Source of the DNA: a bacterium
GTDB lineage: Bacteria > Pseudomonadota > Alphaproteobacteria > SP197
DNA length: 64,000 nt
Direction of reading: 5' to 3'
Assembly (NCBI GenBank): GCA_028821455.1
Contig: JAPPGE010000094.1
Coordinates: forward strand, 1-64,000
The notes beneath the pieces were generated by a model. The model made no database searches. It was not told the origin of the DNA and worked only from the letters and a program-made list of their open reading frames with translations. Numbering within the stretch: position 1 is the stretch's first letter; each line of letters begins with the position of its first letter. This document shows positions 1 through 9,189 of the stretch, piece after piece. The position numbers and the translations under genes were made by a program.

Positions 1-219
1 CGGGCGACGCAAATCAATCCGGGAATCAGGCGCTGCGATAATCAGAAAACCAACAGCGCGCGGACGCGAAACACCTCGCGAAGCCCAACCCCTACGTGCT
101 CAGGAAGGACGCGGGCGGCCTCTCGGCGGAGCCGCTGCCGCCCCGGGGGGAGCCCGATGCGCAGGGCGCCACGACGAAAACCCACCAGGAGGCGGCCGAG
201 TGAGAGCGAGGGGGAGACC

Positions 220-354
220 ATGAGCGCCCAAAACACTGACCCGCTCCGATCGAGCGACCCCGACACCCTGTTCGGCCTCGTCGAGGAACGCCTCGAAGAC
301 ACCGTCACCCAGGTGAGCGAGCAGGCGAGGATCGCCGCCGCCCCACGTCGGTGA
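220..354 (+). CDS. small hypothetical protein, 44 aa
   Basis: A short open frame follows a strong ribosome binding site (GAGGGGGAGACC, ending just before the ATG). The product is acidic in the middle, with a DPDTLFGLVEERLED stretch that could form an amphipathic helix, and it ends in two arginines. No family is recognised. The stop lies about 30 bases before the end of the convergent DUF3800 pseudogene. It may be an intact micro-protein or the start of a longer gene that has been cut. The 219 bases before it contain only short open stretches interrupted by stops. Confidence 0.3.
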   Translation: MSAQNTDPLRSSDPDTLFGLVEERLEDTVTQVSEQARIAAAPRR

Positions 355-383
355 ACTCCTGGAGAGGGCAAATGCGGAAGGGG

Positions 384-1301
384 TTACTTGACCGATTTGG
401 ACGGGATCCCGGGTTGGTGCGCCAGACAGATGGCGCAATCGCACGATGGCGGGCTGAAGTGACGGACGCCCACAGCGGTGTCTCCGATCCGGTCAGCACG
501 CTCGAAGATGGGCTGGAACAGGTCGGTTTCACCGTTCTCCAAGTAGCGGCGCAGGGCGTAGGCGCAGAGGTCCGCGATCTGGACCATGCGAGTCAGTTCG
601 CTGTCGACGAACATGGGCGTTTCGATGATGCAGTTGACGCTCGTCCAGAGTGTGCCGATCCTGTGAAAGGAGCGCATCATGCGGGTGTGCTTTCGCGAGA
701 CGGTCTCGTTGTTGTCGTGCACAATCAGCCCATGGCTGCGCTGGGCACCGGGGGATCGCGTGTTCTGGAGGAACTGCTCGAATCGGGAAACGACCTGCTC
801 GAACGCCTGTTCGCTGACGGATCGCGCAGACCGCGTAGGATCGAAGTGGGATTTGTCCACGCATTCCGCGAAGAGGCGGGCGAAGCCCCATTTGGACACT
901 TTCTCGGCCACGTTGCGCACAGCCTGCCGACGCTCCTCCCAAGTGAGATGCACATAGGACTCGGTGTGCCGGTGACGCTTACTGACGCGTCTGCGACGAA
1001 TGTCATTCGCCGGCCCCGGAAGGCGTGACAGCTCAATGTTCCTGTGGCGCTGGACCTCTTTGCGCCGATCAGCGGCGCCCAGCTGCTCGAAGTCGGGGAT
1101 TCTCGACTGCTCGAGGTACTTCCTCAGCATCCATGCCGTGTGGAGTTCAGCATCGGCCAACCCGTGCGCTTTCAACACCGTCGACACCTCTCGGTCAGCG
1201 TCCCGCCAATGCCAGATTGGAATGGACAGGCCGGCGAGGACGAAGTGGCTGGTGTCGCCAATGCTGGTACCGGTTGTGCCAGATTCGTCGAGATAGCAGA
1301 G
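384..1301 (-). pseudogene. DUF3800-family gene with a nonsense codon at codon 2
   Basis: The frame encodes a DUF3800 protein: the N-terminal YLDESGTTG motif (about 1295-1270) and the C-terminal IADLCAYALRRYLENGE motif are both present. DUF3800 proteins have an RNase H-like fold and are of unknown role, often found in mobile or defence regions. Reading back from YLDESG, the codons are CTC TGC TAT, preceded directly by an in-frame TAG (1304-1302), which is preceded by GTG (1307-1305). The natural start therefore looks like GTG followed by a codon mutated to stop. The first usable start downstream is a GTG at 1187, which would lose the catalytic N-terminus. The rest of the frame is undamaged, so the mutation is either recent or a sequencing error. 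Confidence 0.6.
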
Positions 1302-1462
1302 CTACACGGCGGGCCAATTCGCCTCGAGCGGACAAAGAGAAAGCGCCTGGGCCTTGGAGCCTTTGGCCCCAGAGGGCGAGCCGCTTGGCGACTCTCCGCA
1401 GACGCTTTGGCAAATGTATTGCAAACTTCAGGCCGGCGTCAACAAGGGGTGGCCACAAGTGA

Positions 1463-1504
1463 CGTCAAGTTGCGAAGATCAAGAAGGATCTGGGGTTGAC
1501 CTGA
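1463..1504 (+). pseudogene. C-terminal remnant of a HicA toxin
   Basis: Thirteen codons read RQVAKIKKDLGLT and end in a TGA that overlaps the ATG of hicB (TGATG). The sequence matches the usual HicA tail (IKKDLGL) and the hicA-hicB spacing. An in-frame TGA lies immediately upstream, and no frame there reads as the dsRNA-binding-like body of HicA. I take this as a toxin remnant left next to a living antitoxin gene. Confidence 0.4.
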
Positions 1505-1962
1505 TGTTGGTGTATCCGGTGCTGCTGGAGGACGACGACGGCACTGTGCTCGTGACGTCCGTCGACTTTCCGGAGCTCACGACGTTCGGTGACGACCGCG
1601 ACGAGGCGCTGAGCCGGGCTGCCGATGCGCTCGAGGAGGCAATCGCGGCGCGGATCGCGGCCAAACAGGATATCCCTGCTCCATCCACGGGCGATATCCG
1701 TGTCGCTGTGCCGACGCTGACGGCGATCAAGGCGCTGCTGTACCAGGGCATGCGGGACCAGGGAGTGGGCAAGGCGGAGTTGGCGCGCCGCTTGGGCTGG
1801 CATCTGCCACAGGTCGATCGGGTGCTCGACGTCCGTCATAGTTCGCGGCTCGACCGGATGGATGCGGCCCTGAACGCGATCGGCCGACAGCTGGAAGTTC
1901 GGGCGCGCACCGAGTCGACCGACCGGTCGAGGCAACCGAAGGCCACACCGCGACCAAGTTGA
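1504..1962 (+). CDS. hicB: HicB-family antitoxin with C-terminal helix-turn-helix
   Basis: This is a 152-residue HicB antitoxin. The N-terminal HicB fold (partial RNase H-like) is seen in the pattern MLVYPVLLEDDDGTVLVTS, then VDFPELTTFGDDRDEAL and a helix of ADALEEAIAARI type. Residues about 85-130 look like an Xre/MetJ-type helix-turn-helix (GVGKAELARRLGWHLPQVDRVL). HicB proteins bind and silence the HicA mRNA interferase and repress their own operon. The start is chosen because it overlaps the stop of the hicA remnant (TGATG) and gives the normal family length. The toxin partner is broken, so this is probably an orphan antitoxin. The basic, serine-rich tail is not part of the family core. 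Confidence 0.72.
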   Translation: MLVYPVLLEDDDGTVLVTSVDFPELTTFGDDRDEALSRAADALEEAIAARIAAKQDIPAPSTGDIRVAVPTLTAIKALLYQGMRDQGVGKAELARRLGWHLPQVDRVLDVRHSSRLDRMDAALNAIGRQLEVRARTESTDRSRQPKATPRPS

Positions 1963-2729
1963 ATTGAGGGCGTATCGTCGCTGGCACGCCGGCGGTTGCG
2001 AGTTGCCTCTGGCACGATGCGGGCCGCCGGGCCGCCGCGGAAAGTCGGATCAAGAGTGCCCGCAGGATGTTTTCTGATTTCAGTCGCCTGGTGCGACGTT
2101 TCGTGGCGGACGCTTTCGCGCTGGAGAGGTTGATCGGCCGTGCATCCCCGCACCGCAGAGGTCCGAAGCGGGACGTCCCGCCTCCAGGCGCCGATGGCTC
2201 GTGGCGACCCCGGCCATCTCGTTCAACGCCGGATCGTGGCGACGGACTCGGCCCGCAGGGTCAGGGTGCAGAACCTCCAGACGTTGTCCGACGGGCGGAC
2301 GATCTCCAACCGGCAGGTCGCCGAGTGCACCGGGAGGAGTGTGGTCACGGCCTGCCGGCGCTTGGCTCCACGGATTCTTCTCAGCGGGTGCAGCATCCCG
2401 GCCAGGCGGTCGCGCTGACGCGGTAGACCGGTTGGTTCCAATCCAGACTTCCGGTGTTTCCTCATAGGAACTGGTTTCGGCCCTCGAGTCGTCGCGAGCC
2501 GGCCTAAAGACGCAGAAACGGTCGATTGAGTTTCCCGTGAGGAACCTCGATCAGAATCAGCCGAATCGGTGCCCGTACGGGGGTCGGTTTCGGCAATTCG
2601 GTTGCGAGGCCGCGTTCCGGCGCGGCGAAAGCGCCACGTCGAGAATCGGGCGCGATCGGGTCGACCTGCCACATTCCAGCCTGACCGGAACGGCAGACTG
2701 CCGGTGAACGACTCAAGGGGAGAAACACG
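1963..2729 (+). other. 767-base stretch without a supported gene
   Basis: Several overlapping open stretches exist on both strands, but none has a ribosome binding site plus a recognisable protein pattern, and their compositions are arginine-rich as expected of GC-rich shadow frames. I see no tRNA, repeat array or clear terminator. It may hold a decayed gene. Confidence 0.4.
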
Positions 2730-3170
2730 ATGAACACGTTGAAGACGCTGAGGCGCTACGCACGATCAATTGCCGGGCTCGTGGCCGTGAGTGCAGTTGC
2801 CGCGTTCTTCGTGGCCGCATGGACACCATCCGGCTCGGACGCAGGGGCCACCGTGTCGATTGCAGCGCCCCACCCGTCGAGCTGCCATGATAGTGACCTC
2901 CTGGCGAAGAGCTATTTTTCAACGGACGTTGAAGATCAGATGTTCCTGCTTCGGTGCGAGGTCCATGCCATGCGCCTGCAGCTGATCGAGCTGATGCGAC
3001 ATGTCGGCATGACGCCGTTGACACCGCCAGCTCCCTGGACGCTTTCGTGGCAGCGCGATCAGCGATGGCAGGATCCGCCGTTGGCTGGCTCAGCAGTGGA
3101 CACGTGGCAATCGCAACCTGCTCCCTGGATCGCGGTCCCGTTCCTCGAGGCGCCTGAAGCCGGGCAGTAG
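2730..3170 (+). CDS. hypothetical exported or membrane-anchored protein, 146 aa
   Basis: A clear Shine-Dalgarno sequence (AAGGGGAG) sits 7 bases before the ATG. The protein starts with a basic stretch (KTLRRYARS) and one hydrophobic segment (about residues 14-31), consistent with a signal peptide or a single anchor. The rest is proline- and tryptophan-rich, with two cysteines (about 53 and 76) that could form a disulfide in the periplasm. No family is recognised. It stands alone, with about 300 bases to the convergent tRNA-Glu. I trust the start and export signal more than any function. Confidence 0.5.
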   Translation: MNTLKTLRRYARSIAGLVAVSAVAAFFVAAWTPSGSDAGATVSIAAPHPSSCHDSDLLAKSYFSTDVEDQMFLLRCEVHAMRLQLIELMRHVGMTPLTPPAPWTLSWQRDQRWQDPPLAGSAVDTWQSQPAPWIAVPFLEAPEAGQ

Positions 3171-3478
3171 GCTGCGGGCCCATAGGCGCGCCGCCGGAGT
3201 GCGACGGTCGGGAGTGTGATGGCTGCGGAGACGTTCCCGTGGGAGGTTGCCCCCGGCGCGTGGCGAAGGCGGACTCGCTCGGGGTCCGTTCGATATCGAA
3301 GATGAGGTCATCTCTCTCGACGGTGCGCAGGTCGTCGTCCATGAGGTCATCGTGATACGAGAACATAGCAAGAACAGGAACGCCGCCGCCATATCGCCCA
3401 TGAACCCTGGCGTGGCCGATTCGTCCACACCCGGATGCGTTGTCCGAATGAGAACCAACTTTCCAACTCTCGTTAAGG

Positions 3479-3553
3479 TGGTGACCCCTAGGGGAATCGA
3501 ACCCCTGTCTCAACCGTGAAAGGGTTGTGTCCTAACCTCTAGACGAAGGGGTC
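3479..3553 (-). tRNA. tRNA-Glu (anticodon TTC)
   Basis: On the minus strand the sequence folds as a full cloverleaf: the acceptor arm GACCCCT pairs with AGGGGTC, the anticodon stem is CAACC/GGTTG around the loop CTTTCAC, and the T-arm has GGTTCGATTCC. Loop positions 34-36 are TTC, which gives glutamate. The 3' CCA is encoded. It lies 61 bases upstream of the recJ stop codon, on the same strand. Confidence 0.96.
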
Positions 3554-3614
3554 GTCCGGGGCCGATGTTGAGATAACGGCCCGTCTCGACAATTTCAAGG
3601 GGCACGGACGGGCG

Positions 3615-5402
3615 TCAGGTCGCCACGGCCGCGTCCTCGATGATAAGCTGCGGGCGCTGTTTGCCCCGCCAGGTGTTGATGGCGAGATGCCCGGCAAGGT
3701 GAAAGGCCCCGGTGTCGCTGGTCAGCAGGGCCTTGCCCAACGGATCGTCCGCGACGCGGAACGCGATGGCATCAAGGCGCGCACCGCCGGCATCCCGGGC
3801 GGTCACCCGGACATGGTGGTCCCCGACCCGTTGCGCCCAGCTGACGCGCGCATCCTTGATGGCGAAACGAGGCCGGGCATTGCCGGTGCCGAAGGGACCG
3901 GCGCGCTCGATTGAACGGATCAGGTCCTCGTTGACGGCGGCAACACTGAGAACGCCATCGATGCCGAGTTCGGGCACGTCCGGCAGCGCTGCAATCTCTC
4001 GCGCCAGCTGGTGATCGAGAAATGAAGCGAGGTCGGAGATCCTGTCTTCCTCGACCGCCAGGCCCGCTGCCGCGGGATGACCGCCGCCCCTGACGAGAAT
4101 ACCCTCCTCCACCGCGCGCCCTACCGCGGCGCCGATGTTGACGCCCCTGACGGAACGGCACGAACCCGTGCCGGGGGTGTCGGCCGTGGAAATGACCACG
4201 GCGGGCCGGGAGAAGCGGTCCACCAGCCTGCTCGCCACAATGCCGAGAACACCGGGGTGCCAGTCCTTTCCCGACACCACGCAGCAGTGGCGTGACGCCT
4301 GGGCCTCGGCCTGGTTCATCGCGGCCGCGAGCACGCCTTTCTCGATGCGCCGGCGCTCCCTGTTGCAGTCATCCAGCCTGACGGCGATACCTGCCACCTC
4401 TTCCTCGTCCCGCGAGGTCAGCAGGCGCACACCCAGTGCCGGATCGCCAACCCGGCCGCCGGCATTGATGCGCGGTCCGAACACGAATACCGCATGGTGG
4501 GCTGTCGGATCCTCTGTCAGACGCGCACAACGGCCAAGGGCCATGAGCCCCTCGTTGCCGCCGCGGCCCAGAACCTTCAGTCCCTGGCGCACCAGCGCCC
4601 GGTTCAGTCCGGTGAGGGGAACGCTGTCGCAGAGCGTGCCCAATGCCACCAGGTCGAGCCACTGCATGAGATCGGGCTCGGGACATTGGTCGAACCGGCC
4701 GCACTGACGCAATTCCCTGTTGATCGCGACGACGGTCATGAACGTGACGCCAACGGCCGCCAGGTGGCCCAGCCCGCTGCCGCAGTCGGATCTGTTCGGA
4801 TTGACCAGCGCCGTGGCCTGCGGCAGGTCGCCCGCCACCTGATGATGATCGAGCACGATGATGTCGATTCCCGCCTGGTGGGCGAGACGCAGAGGCTCAT
4901 GTGCCGTGATGCCGCAATCCACGGTCACCACCGGACCTGCGCCTCTCTCCTTCAGGGATGCAAGGGCGTTGATGCTCGGTCCGTATCCCTCCTTCCTGCG
5001 ATCGGGAATATGGACCACCGTCTTCGCGCCGATGCAGTCCAGGTAACGCACGAGAAGGGCTGCCGAGGTGGCGCCATCGACATCGTAGTCACCGAAGATG
5101 CCGATCGTCTCATCGGCTTCGACGGCATCCGCGATGCGCCGGACAGCGTCCGTCATGTCGACCATGTCGAGAGGATCGGGCATCAGGTGCTTCACGCGCG
5201 GTTCGAGAAATCCGTCGACGCCGTCGGCCTCGATGCCCCTGGCTGCCAGGAGGCGGGCCAGAACCTCCGGCAGGCCGAGACGCTGGGCCAGGTCCGAGAC
5301 GGCCTGATCATCGTCAAGACGGTCATTCCAGTACATCCCGGTACATGACCGCGTCACGCCGAGAACCGCGCCCTTGGTTCTAACTGTCTGTCTCAGAGAC
5401 AC
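3615..5402 (-). CDS. recJ: single-stranded-DNA-specific exonuclease RecJ
   Basis: RecJ degrades single-stranded DNA 5' to 3' in recombination and repair. The 595-residue protein has the DHH phosphoesterase core: FGDYDVDG (about 103-110), VTVDCGI (159-165) and the DHH motif (LDHHQ, 185-188). A DHHA1-like domain with GGHPAAAG follows, then the C-terminal OB fold. The start chosen is a GTG that keeps the VLGVTRSxTG stretch seen in alphaproteobacterial RecJ; an ATG 22 codons later (MYWNDR) is possible. In related genomes recJ usually follows hom and glpX directly. Here those two genes lie 18 kb away, on the other side of an accessory island. Confidence 0.95.
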   Translation of the reverse strand: MSLRQTVRTKGAVLGVTRSCTGMYWNDRLDDDQAVSDLAQRLGLPEVLARLLAARGIEADGVDGFLEPRVKHLMPDPLDMVDMTDAVRRIADAVEADETIGIFGDYDVDGATSAALLVRYLDCIGAKTVVHIPDRRKEGYGPSINALASLKERGAGPVVTVDCGITAHEPLRLAHQAGIDIIVLDHHQVAGDLPQATALVNPNRSDCGSGLGHLAAVGVTFMTVVAINRELRQCGRFDQCPEPDLMQWLDLVALGTLCDSVPLTGLNRALVRQGLKVLGRGGNEGLMALGRCARLTEDPTAHHAVFVFGPRINAGGRVGDPALGVRLLTSRDEEEVAGIAVRLDDCNRERRRIEKGVLAAAMNQAEAQASRHCCVVSGKDWHPGVLGIVASRLVDRFSRPAVVISTADTPGTGSCRSVRGVNIGAAVGRAVEEGILVRGGGHPAAAGLAVEEDRISDLASFLDHQLAREIAALPDVPELGIDGVLSVAAVNEDLIRSIERAGPFGTGNARPRFAIKDARVSWAQRVGDHHVRVTARDAGGARLDAIAFRVADDPLGKALLTSDTGAFHLAGHLAINTWRGKQRPQLIIEDAAVAT

Positions 5403-5485
5403 CTATTTCCTCTCTCGACTGCAATTGCGGGATGACTCCGTGCCGAATCATTCCGCGTCTGCAACCCAAGGCAGGGAGGGAAACC

Positions 5486-5671
5486 ATGGCCACGACACGA
5501 TCAACCAAAGCGCGTATCGCGGCTCTGCGGCCACGCATGGCCACCATAGATATCCGCGATGCCGGCCTCAAGGGCTTCGGCGTCCGCGCCGCGCCCAACA
5601 CGGCACCGGCCGCCGCCGTCAATGGCCGGGACCAGACGTTACCAAAAGCCGTTACCGCCTCGAACTCCTAG
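5486..5671 (+). pseudogene. N-terminal fragment of a tyrosine integrase (arm-binding domain)
   Basis: An ATG with a good ribosome binding site (GGGAGGG) opens a 61-codon frame containing IDIRDAGLKGFGVR, the signature of the arm-DNA-binding domain at the start of phage and island integrases. The frame stops at 5671, long before a catalytic domain could appear, and no other frame downstream continues it. It lies just upstream of recJ, at the edge of the island, as expected for the remains of an integration event. Confidence 0.6.
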
Positions 5672-6054
5672 GGAGGCAAGGTAACGGTAACCGGTAACAC
5701 CCGCCGCCTTCTCCCTGCCAGGCAGACCCTCTCACACAACCTGGCCATGAGCGGCGGCGATGACCGCACGGCACGGCGCTCAACCAGGCGCAGTCCGGGT
5801 ATCTGCCGCACAACGACCATCGAGTAATCTGAAAGCCCCACCATCAAATGCCGTGCGCACACTCATCGGCCCCGACTTTTTCAACAGCCTCCGCCATTTG
5901 CTGACAGTCCCTTGTCGGCGCAGACAAGTTTGGTTTCCCGTAACAGCTTCGCCCGGGATGATCGTCTGGAGCACCCGCTGAACGGCGGTCCGACGTTTGT
6001 ATGGCGACGAAAAGCTGGCATGCTTGCCTGACGTGTCAACGCGGGAGGTGCCGG
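5672..6054 (+). other. 383-base stretch without a supported gene
   Basis: It begins with a GTAAC-rich direct repeat (around 5679-5699) right after the integrase fragment. No coding frame with a ribosome binding site is seen before the gene at 6055. The repeat is too short and simple to call an attachment site. Confidence 0.4.
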
Positions 6055-6567
6055 ATGATATCGGAACAGCAGAAACGGGAAGTGGCCGAAATGTACCAGG
6101 GCGAGGTGTACGGCGAGGCGTTCTATTGCGCCCTGCTGCACCTGTTCCACACCCCGGTTCAGAAACACCTCATCGGCTCACTGCTGCAACTCGAAACCGA
6201 GACCAAGGCGCGCCTGCGCCAGGTCGTCTTCGAGCATGGCGGCGATATCGTCGAGAGCGACGCCAGCCGGAACGATGCCCGGGCCTTCATTCGGCGCGTC
6301 GAACACATGAGCTGGACCGAGGCGACCACCTATATGGTGGCGGCCAGCGTAGAATTTCAGGATCGTTATCGCGAGATTATCGAATCGGTGCCCAAAGCGT
6401 TGAAGCCAGTCATCAACTCCATGATCCAACACGAGGACTTGATCATTGCCGCCATGAAACTCGCATCCGAAGGCGAGGACGAAAAGGCCATCGAACTGGT
6501 GTCCGGCCAGTTGATGCTTCCTCTCCCAGACCCTCCAGCTCACGCCGCTCCGCTTCCGACAAGGTAA
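6055..6567 (+). CDS. hypothetical helical protein, possibly ferritin-like
   Basis: A 170-residue, mostly helical protein. The start is set by GGGAGG six bases before the ATG; an upstream ATG at 6001 lacks such a site. The pattern MYQGEVYGEAFY, then LQLETETKARLR, and later VEFQDRYREI and MIQHEDLII, shows glutamate and histidine residues spaced on helices as in ferritin-like di-iron bundles, but I cannot assign a named family. No signal peptide or membrane segment is present. It lies inside the island between recombinase remnants and could be cargo. The C-terminal tail is proline-rich and probably disordered. Confidence 0.5.
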   Translation: MISEQQKREVAEMYQGEVYGEAFYCALLHLFHTPVQKHLIGSLLQLETETKARLRQVVFEHGGDIVESDASRNDARAFIRRVEHMSWTEATTYMVAASVEFQDRYREIIESVPKALKPVINSMIQHEDLIIAAMKLASEGEDEKAIELVSGQLMLPLPDPPAHAAPLPTR

Positions 6568-7086
6568 TCGTCACCGCTGCTCTGCCCACCGGTCACTCCC
6601 CCAACATTGCCGATGAGAATATTCTGGCAAATTTCTCGATCAAAACACTGGCGACGAGATTGCACCACGGTCTTGCAGTCGATGACAAGGCTGTGAGGAC
6701 TTTGGAGTTTGCAACGACCTGGGCGGAGACAGCCCCTCATGCGTTGGTTACATCCTTGCGAATTACATTTTCGTGGGGCAATGAGGCCCCGATAATCGCC
6801 ATGACCAAGGTGGTTGGGACCATAGAGGAAGCATTCGAAGGTACGGCCAAGGACCCTGCTCATTTCGCAGGAGAGGTCGCAAACCCTGTAGCCGACGAAG
6901 AGCATGATGCCGTCATGAAGGAGGTTGTATCACCGCCAAGAGTACTTTCAGCAATGACGAAAGAGACTTGGGACGCCATAAGGGAAGAGCATCAAGCGCG
7001 TTGTGACTCGGTCATGAATTCATCGAGACCACGCACGTCTATCTGCACGTCGACCTGAAACTGAAGAAAAAAGAGGAACCAGACCG
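6568..7086 (+). other. low-GC stretch with recombinase debris only
   Basis: This 519-base stretch is visibly poorer in GC than its surroundings. Open stretches on both strands give no recognised protein apart from the short recombinase tail at its 3' end, which is annotated separately. It looks like foreign DNA left after rearrangement. Confidence 0.4.
7013..7081 (+). pseudogene. C-terminal remnant of a tyrosine recombinase/transposase
   Basis: This frame reads IETTHVYLHVDLKLKKK followed by DRYR, matching the extreme C-terminus of tyrosine recombinases of the transposon type (ETTQxYLHADLxLKE), including the final catalytic tyrosine. Nothing upstream in the same frame continues the catalytic domain. 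It is a second, unrelated recombinase fragment in the island. Confidence 0.5.
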
Positions 7087-7353
7087 CTATCGAACTATGC
7101 CTTGCTCTCGCGCCATTTGTGTTGCCAAAACTTCTGTCTTGTCGAGAAACGCGAAAAACGCGCTCAGGTCATCGAGATAGTGCTGCCACTGCCTGCCGGC
7201 GGACTGTTCCCACGAACACCTCTTTTTCCACAGCTCCACATCCTCATCCATATACGCTAAGCCGAAGTTCCCTCTGATTTCAGCATCAGAGTCATGCCAA
7301 GCGGGTGATCTTGTTGGCAAAATGGTGTTGTACCGGTGCAAAGATGTTCCCAT
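7087..7353 (-). CDS. hypothetical protein, 88 aa, possibly truncated
   Basis: The minus-strand frame from ATG 7353 gives an 88-residue acidic and aromatic protein (GNFGLAYMDEDVELWKK, then LDDLSAFFAFLDKTE). The composition looks like real protein rather than a shadow frame, but there is no convincing ribosome binding site, and its 5' end lies within 30 bases of the estimated left end of the insertion sequence. It may be the 3' half of a gene cut by that insertion. No family recognised. Confidence 0.35.
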   Translation of the reverse strand: MGTSLHRYNTILPTRSPAWHDSDAEIRGNFGLAYMDEDVELWKKRCSWEQSAGRQWQHYLDDLSAFFAFLDKTEVLATQMAREQGIVR

Positions 7354-7382
7354 GTAACAGTGAAGTTTTCTGTTGAGATGGT

Positions 7383-9150
7383 GCGTGTTGGTGCCTATAT
7401 GTGTTGCCATGTACATCGACATCGTTCCCAACCGCCACTCGCCCCCGGCCGTCCTCTTGCGCGAAGGATGGCGCGAGAACGGCAAGGTCAGGAAGCGCAC
7501 CGTCGCCAACCTCTCGTCCTGGCCCTTGGAGAAGGTCGAGACCCTGCGGCGCCTGTTGAAGAACGAACCCCTCGTCGGCCGTGACGAGGCCTTCGACATC
7601 GTCCGTTCCCTGCCGCACGGCCATGTCGCCGCGGTGCTGGGAACACTGAAGAAGCTGGGCCTCGACAGGCTGATCGACCCGAAGCCCTCTCCAAGGCGCA
7701 ACCAGGTGCTGGCCATGATCGCAGCACGGATCCTGGAACCCGCCTCGAAGCTGGCCACGGCCAGGGGCCTGGCCGAGGCCACGGCGGTGAGCACCCTGGG
7801 GGAGATCCTCGAAGCAGGGCTCGACGAGGACGACCTCTACGACGCCATGGACTGGCTCCTGGAGCGCCAGGAGAGGATCGAGCGGTCTCTGGCGAGGCGG
7901 CACCTCGAAGAGGGCTCCCTGGTGCTTTACGACATGACCTCGGTATGGATGGAGGGGACAAGGTGTCCCCTGGCCAGGCGGGGTCACTCCCGGGACGGCA
8001 GGAAGGGCACGCTGCAGATCACCTTCGGCCTGCTGTGCAATCGGGACGGCTGTCCGGTGTCGGTGGAGGTGTTCCCCGGCAACACGGCGGATCCCAACAC
8101 GGTCGGCTCACAGGTCGCTGCGGTGCGCCAGCGGTTCTCGCTGGCGCGGGTGGTTCTGGTGGGGGACCGGGGGATGCTGACCGCGGCGCGCATCCGCGAG
8201 GAGGTGAAGCCTTCAGGCCTGGACTGGATCAGCGCCTTGCGGGGACCGGCCATCCGCGCCCTGGTCGAGGCCGGCGACGTGGAGATGTCGCTCTTCGACG
8301 AGAGGGACCTGGTGGAGATCACCAGTGACGCCTATCCCGGCGAACGCCTCATGGTGTGCCGCAATCCCCTGCTGGCCGAGGACCGCGCCCGCAAGCGCTC
8401 GGAGCTCCTCGAGGCCACCGAGGCTCTCCTTGAACCCATCGCCGCGGCGACGCGGCGCGACAGGCGCCGTCTCAAGGGCAGGGAGAAGATCGGCGAGCGG
8501 GTCGGCAAGGTCATCGGCAAGTACAAGATGGCGAAGCACATCGCGTGGTCCATCGACGACGACGGTGTCCTCACCTGGTGGCGCGACGAGGCCTCCATCT
8601 CCGCCGAGGCCAGGCTCGACGGTCTCTACGTCATCCGCACCAGCCTGCCGGCAAGCGAACTCGACGGTCCCGGCACGGTGCGCGCCTACAAGCGGCTCAG
8701 CTCGGTGGAGCGGGCCTTCCGCAGCCTGAAGACCGTGGACCTGAAGGTCCGCCCCGTCTTCCACCGCACCGAGCCCCGGGTCCGCGCCCACGTCTTCCTG
8801 TGCATGCTCGCCTACTACGTGGAATGGCACATGCGCCAGAAGCTCAAGCCGGTGCTGTTCGACGACGAGGATGCCGAAGGCGCCGAGGCCCGGCGGCCGT
8901 CCGTGGTGGCCCCGGCGGCGGTCTCGCCGAGCGCCCGGGCCAAGAAGGCCGCGAAGACAACGCCCGACGGCGATCCGGTGCACAGCTTGCGCACCCTCCT
9001 CGACGATCTTGCCACCATCACCCGCAACACCGTGGCGCCCCGCCTGCCGGGCGCCGAACCCTTCCAGGTCACCACACGGCCCACGCCGCTTCAGATGAGG
9101 ATCCTGGATCATCTCGGCGTGCGCCCGTAGCGTTCCCAGTAGCAACACAC
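7383..9150 (+). mobile_element. IS1634-type insertion sequence (ends approximate)
   Basis: The element consists of one transposase gene flanked by short imperfect inverted ends: GCGTGTTGGTGCC at 7383-7395 and, read from the other strand, GTGTGTTGCTACT from 9150 inward (9 of 13 matching). No target-site duplication could be confirmed, so the borders are estimates. Truncated genes lie on both sides: the 88-residue frame to the left and the toxin-antitoxin remnant to the right. Confidence 0.5.
7409..9130 (+). CDS. IS1634-family DDE transposase
   Basis: A full-length 573-residue transposase. The N-terminus MYIDIVPNRHSPPAVLLRE and the following REGxRENGKVRKRTVANLS are hallmarks of the IS1634 group of IS4-like transposases. 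Catalytic residues fit the DDE pattern: Asp in VLYDMTSVW, Asp in VLVGDRGML, and Glu in SSVERAFRSLK. An earlier in-frame ATG at 7373 is possible, but the family start is at 7409. No frameshift or stop is seen, so the gene may still be active. Its GC content matches the host more than the stretch to its left does. Confidence 0.92.
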   Translation: MYIDIVPNRHSPPAVLLREGWRENGKVRKRTVANLSSWPLEKVETLRRLLKNEPLVGRDEAFDIVRSLPHGHVAAVLGTLKKLGLDRLIDPKPSPRRNQVLAMIAARILEPASKLATARGLAEATAVSTLGEILEAGLDEDDLYDAMDWLLERQERIERSLARRHLEEGSLVLYDMTSVWMEGTRCPLARRGHSRDGRKGTLQITFGLLCNRDGCPVSVEVFPGNTADPNTVGSQVAAVRQRFSLARVVLVGDRGMLTAARIREEVKPSGLDWISALRGPAIRALVEAGDVEMSLFDERDLVEITSDAYPGERLMVCRNPLLAEDRARKRSELLEATEALLEPIAAATRRDRRRLKGREKIGERVGKVIGKYKMAKHIAWSIDDDGVLTWWRDEASISAEARLDGLYVIRTSLPASELDGPGTVRAYKRLSSVERAFRSLKTVDLKVRPVFHRTEPRVRAHVFLCMLAYYVEWHMRQKLKPVLFDDEDAEGAEARRPSVVAPAAVSPSARAKKAAKTTPDGDPVHSLRTLLDDLATITRNTVAPRLPGAEPFQVTTRPTPLQMRILDHLGVRP

Positions 9151-9189
9151 TCGATTCAATCGAACGTCAATACATTCACAATGTTACGC

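Noticed and set aside
5679-5699. GTAAC repeats considered as an attachment site or CRISPR-like unit
   Set aside because: Short, irregular and not repeated elsewhere in the window. No array structure.
9146-9166. CGATTCAATCG palindrome near the insertion-sequence end as its terminal repeat
   Set aside because: It has no counterpart at the left end. The ends given in the annotation match each other better.
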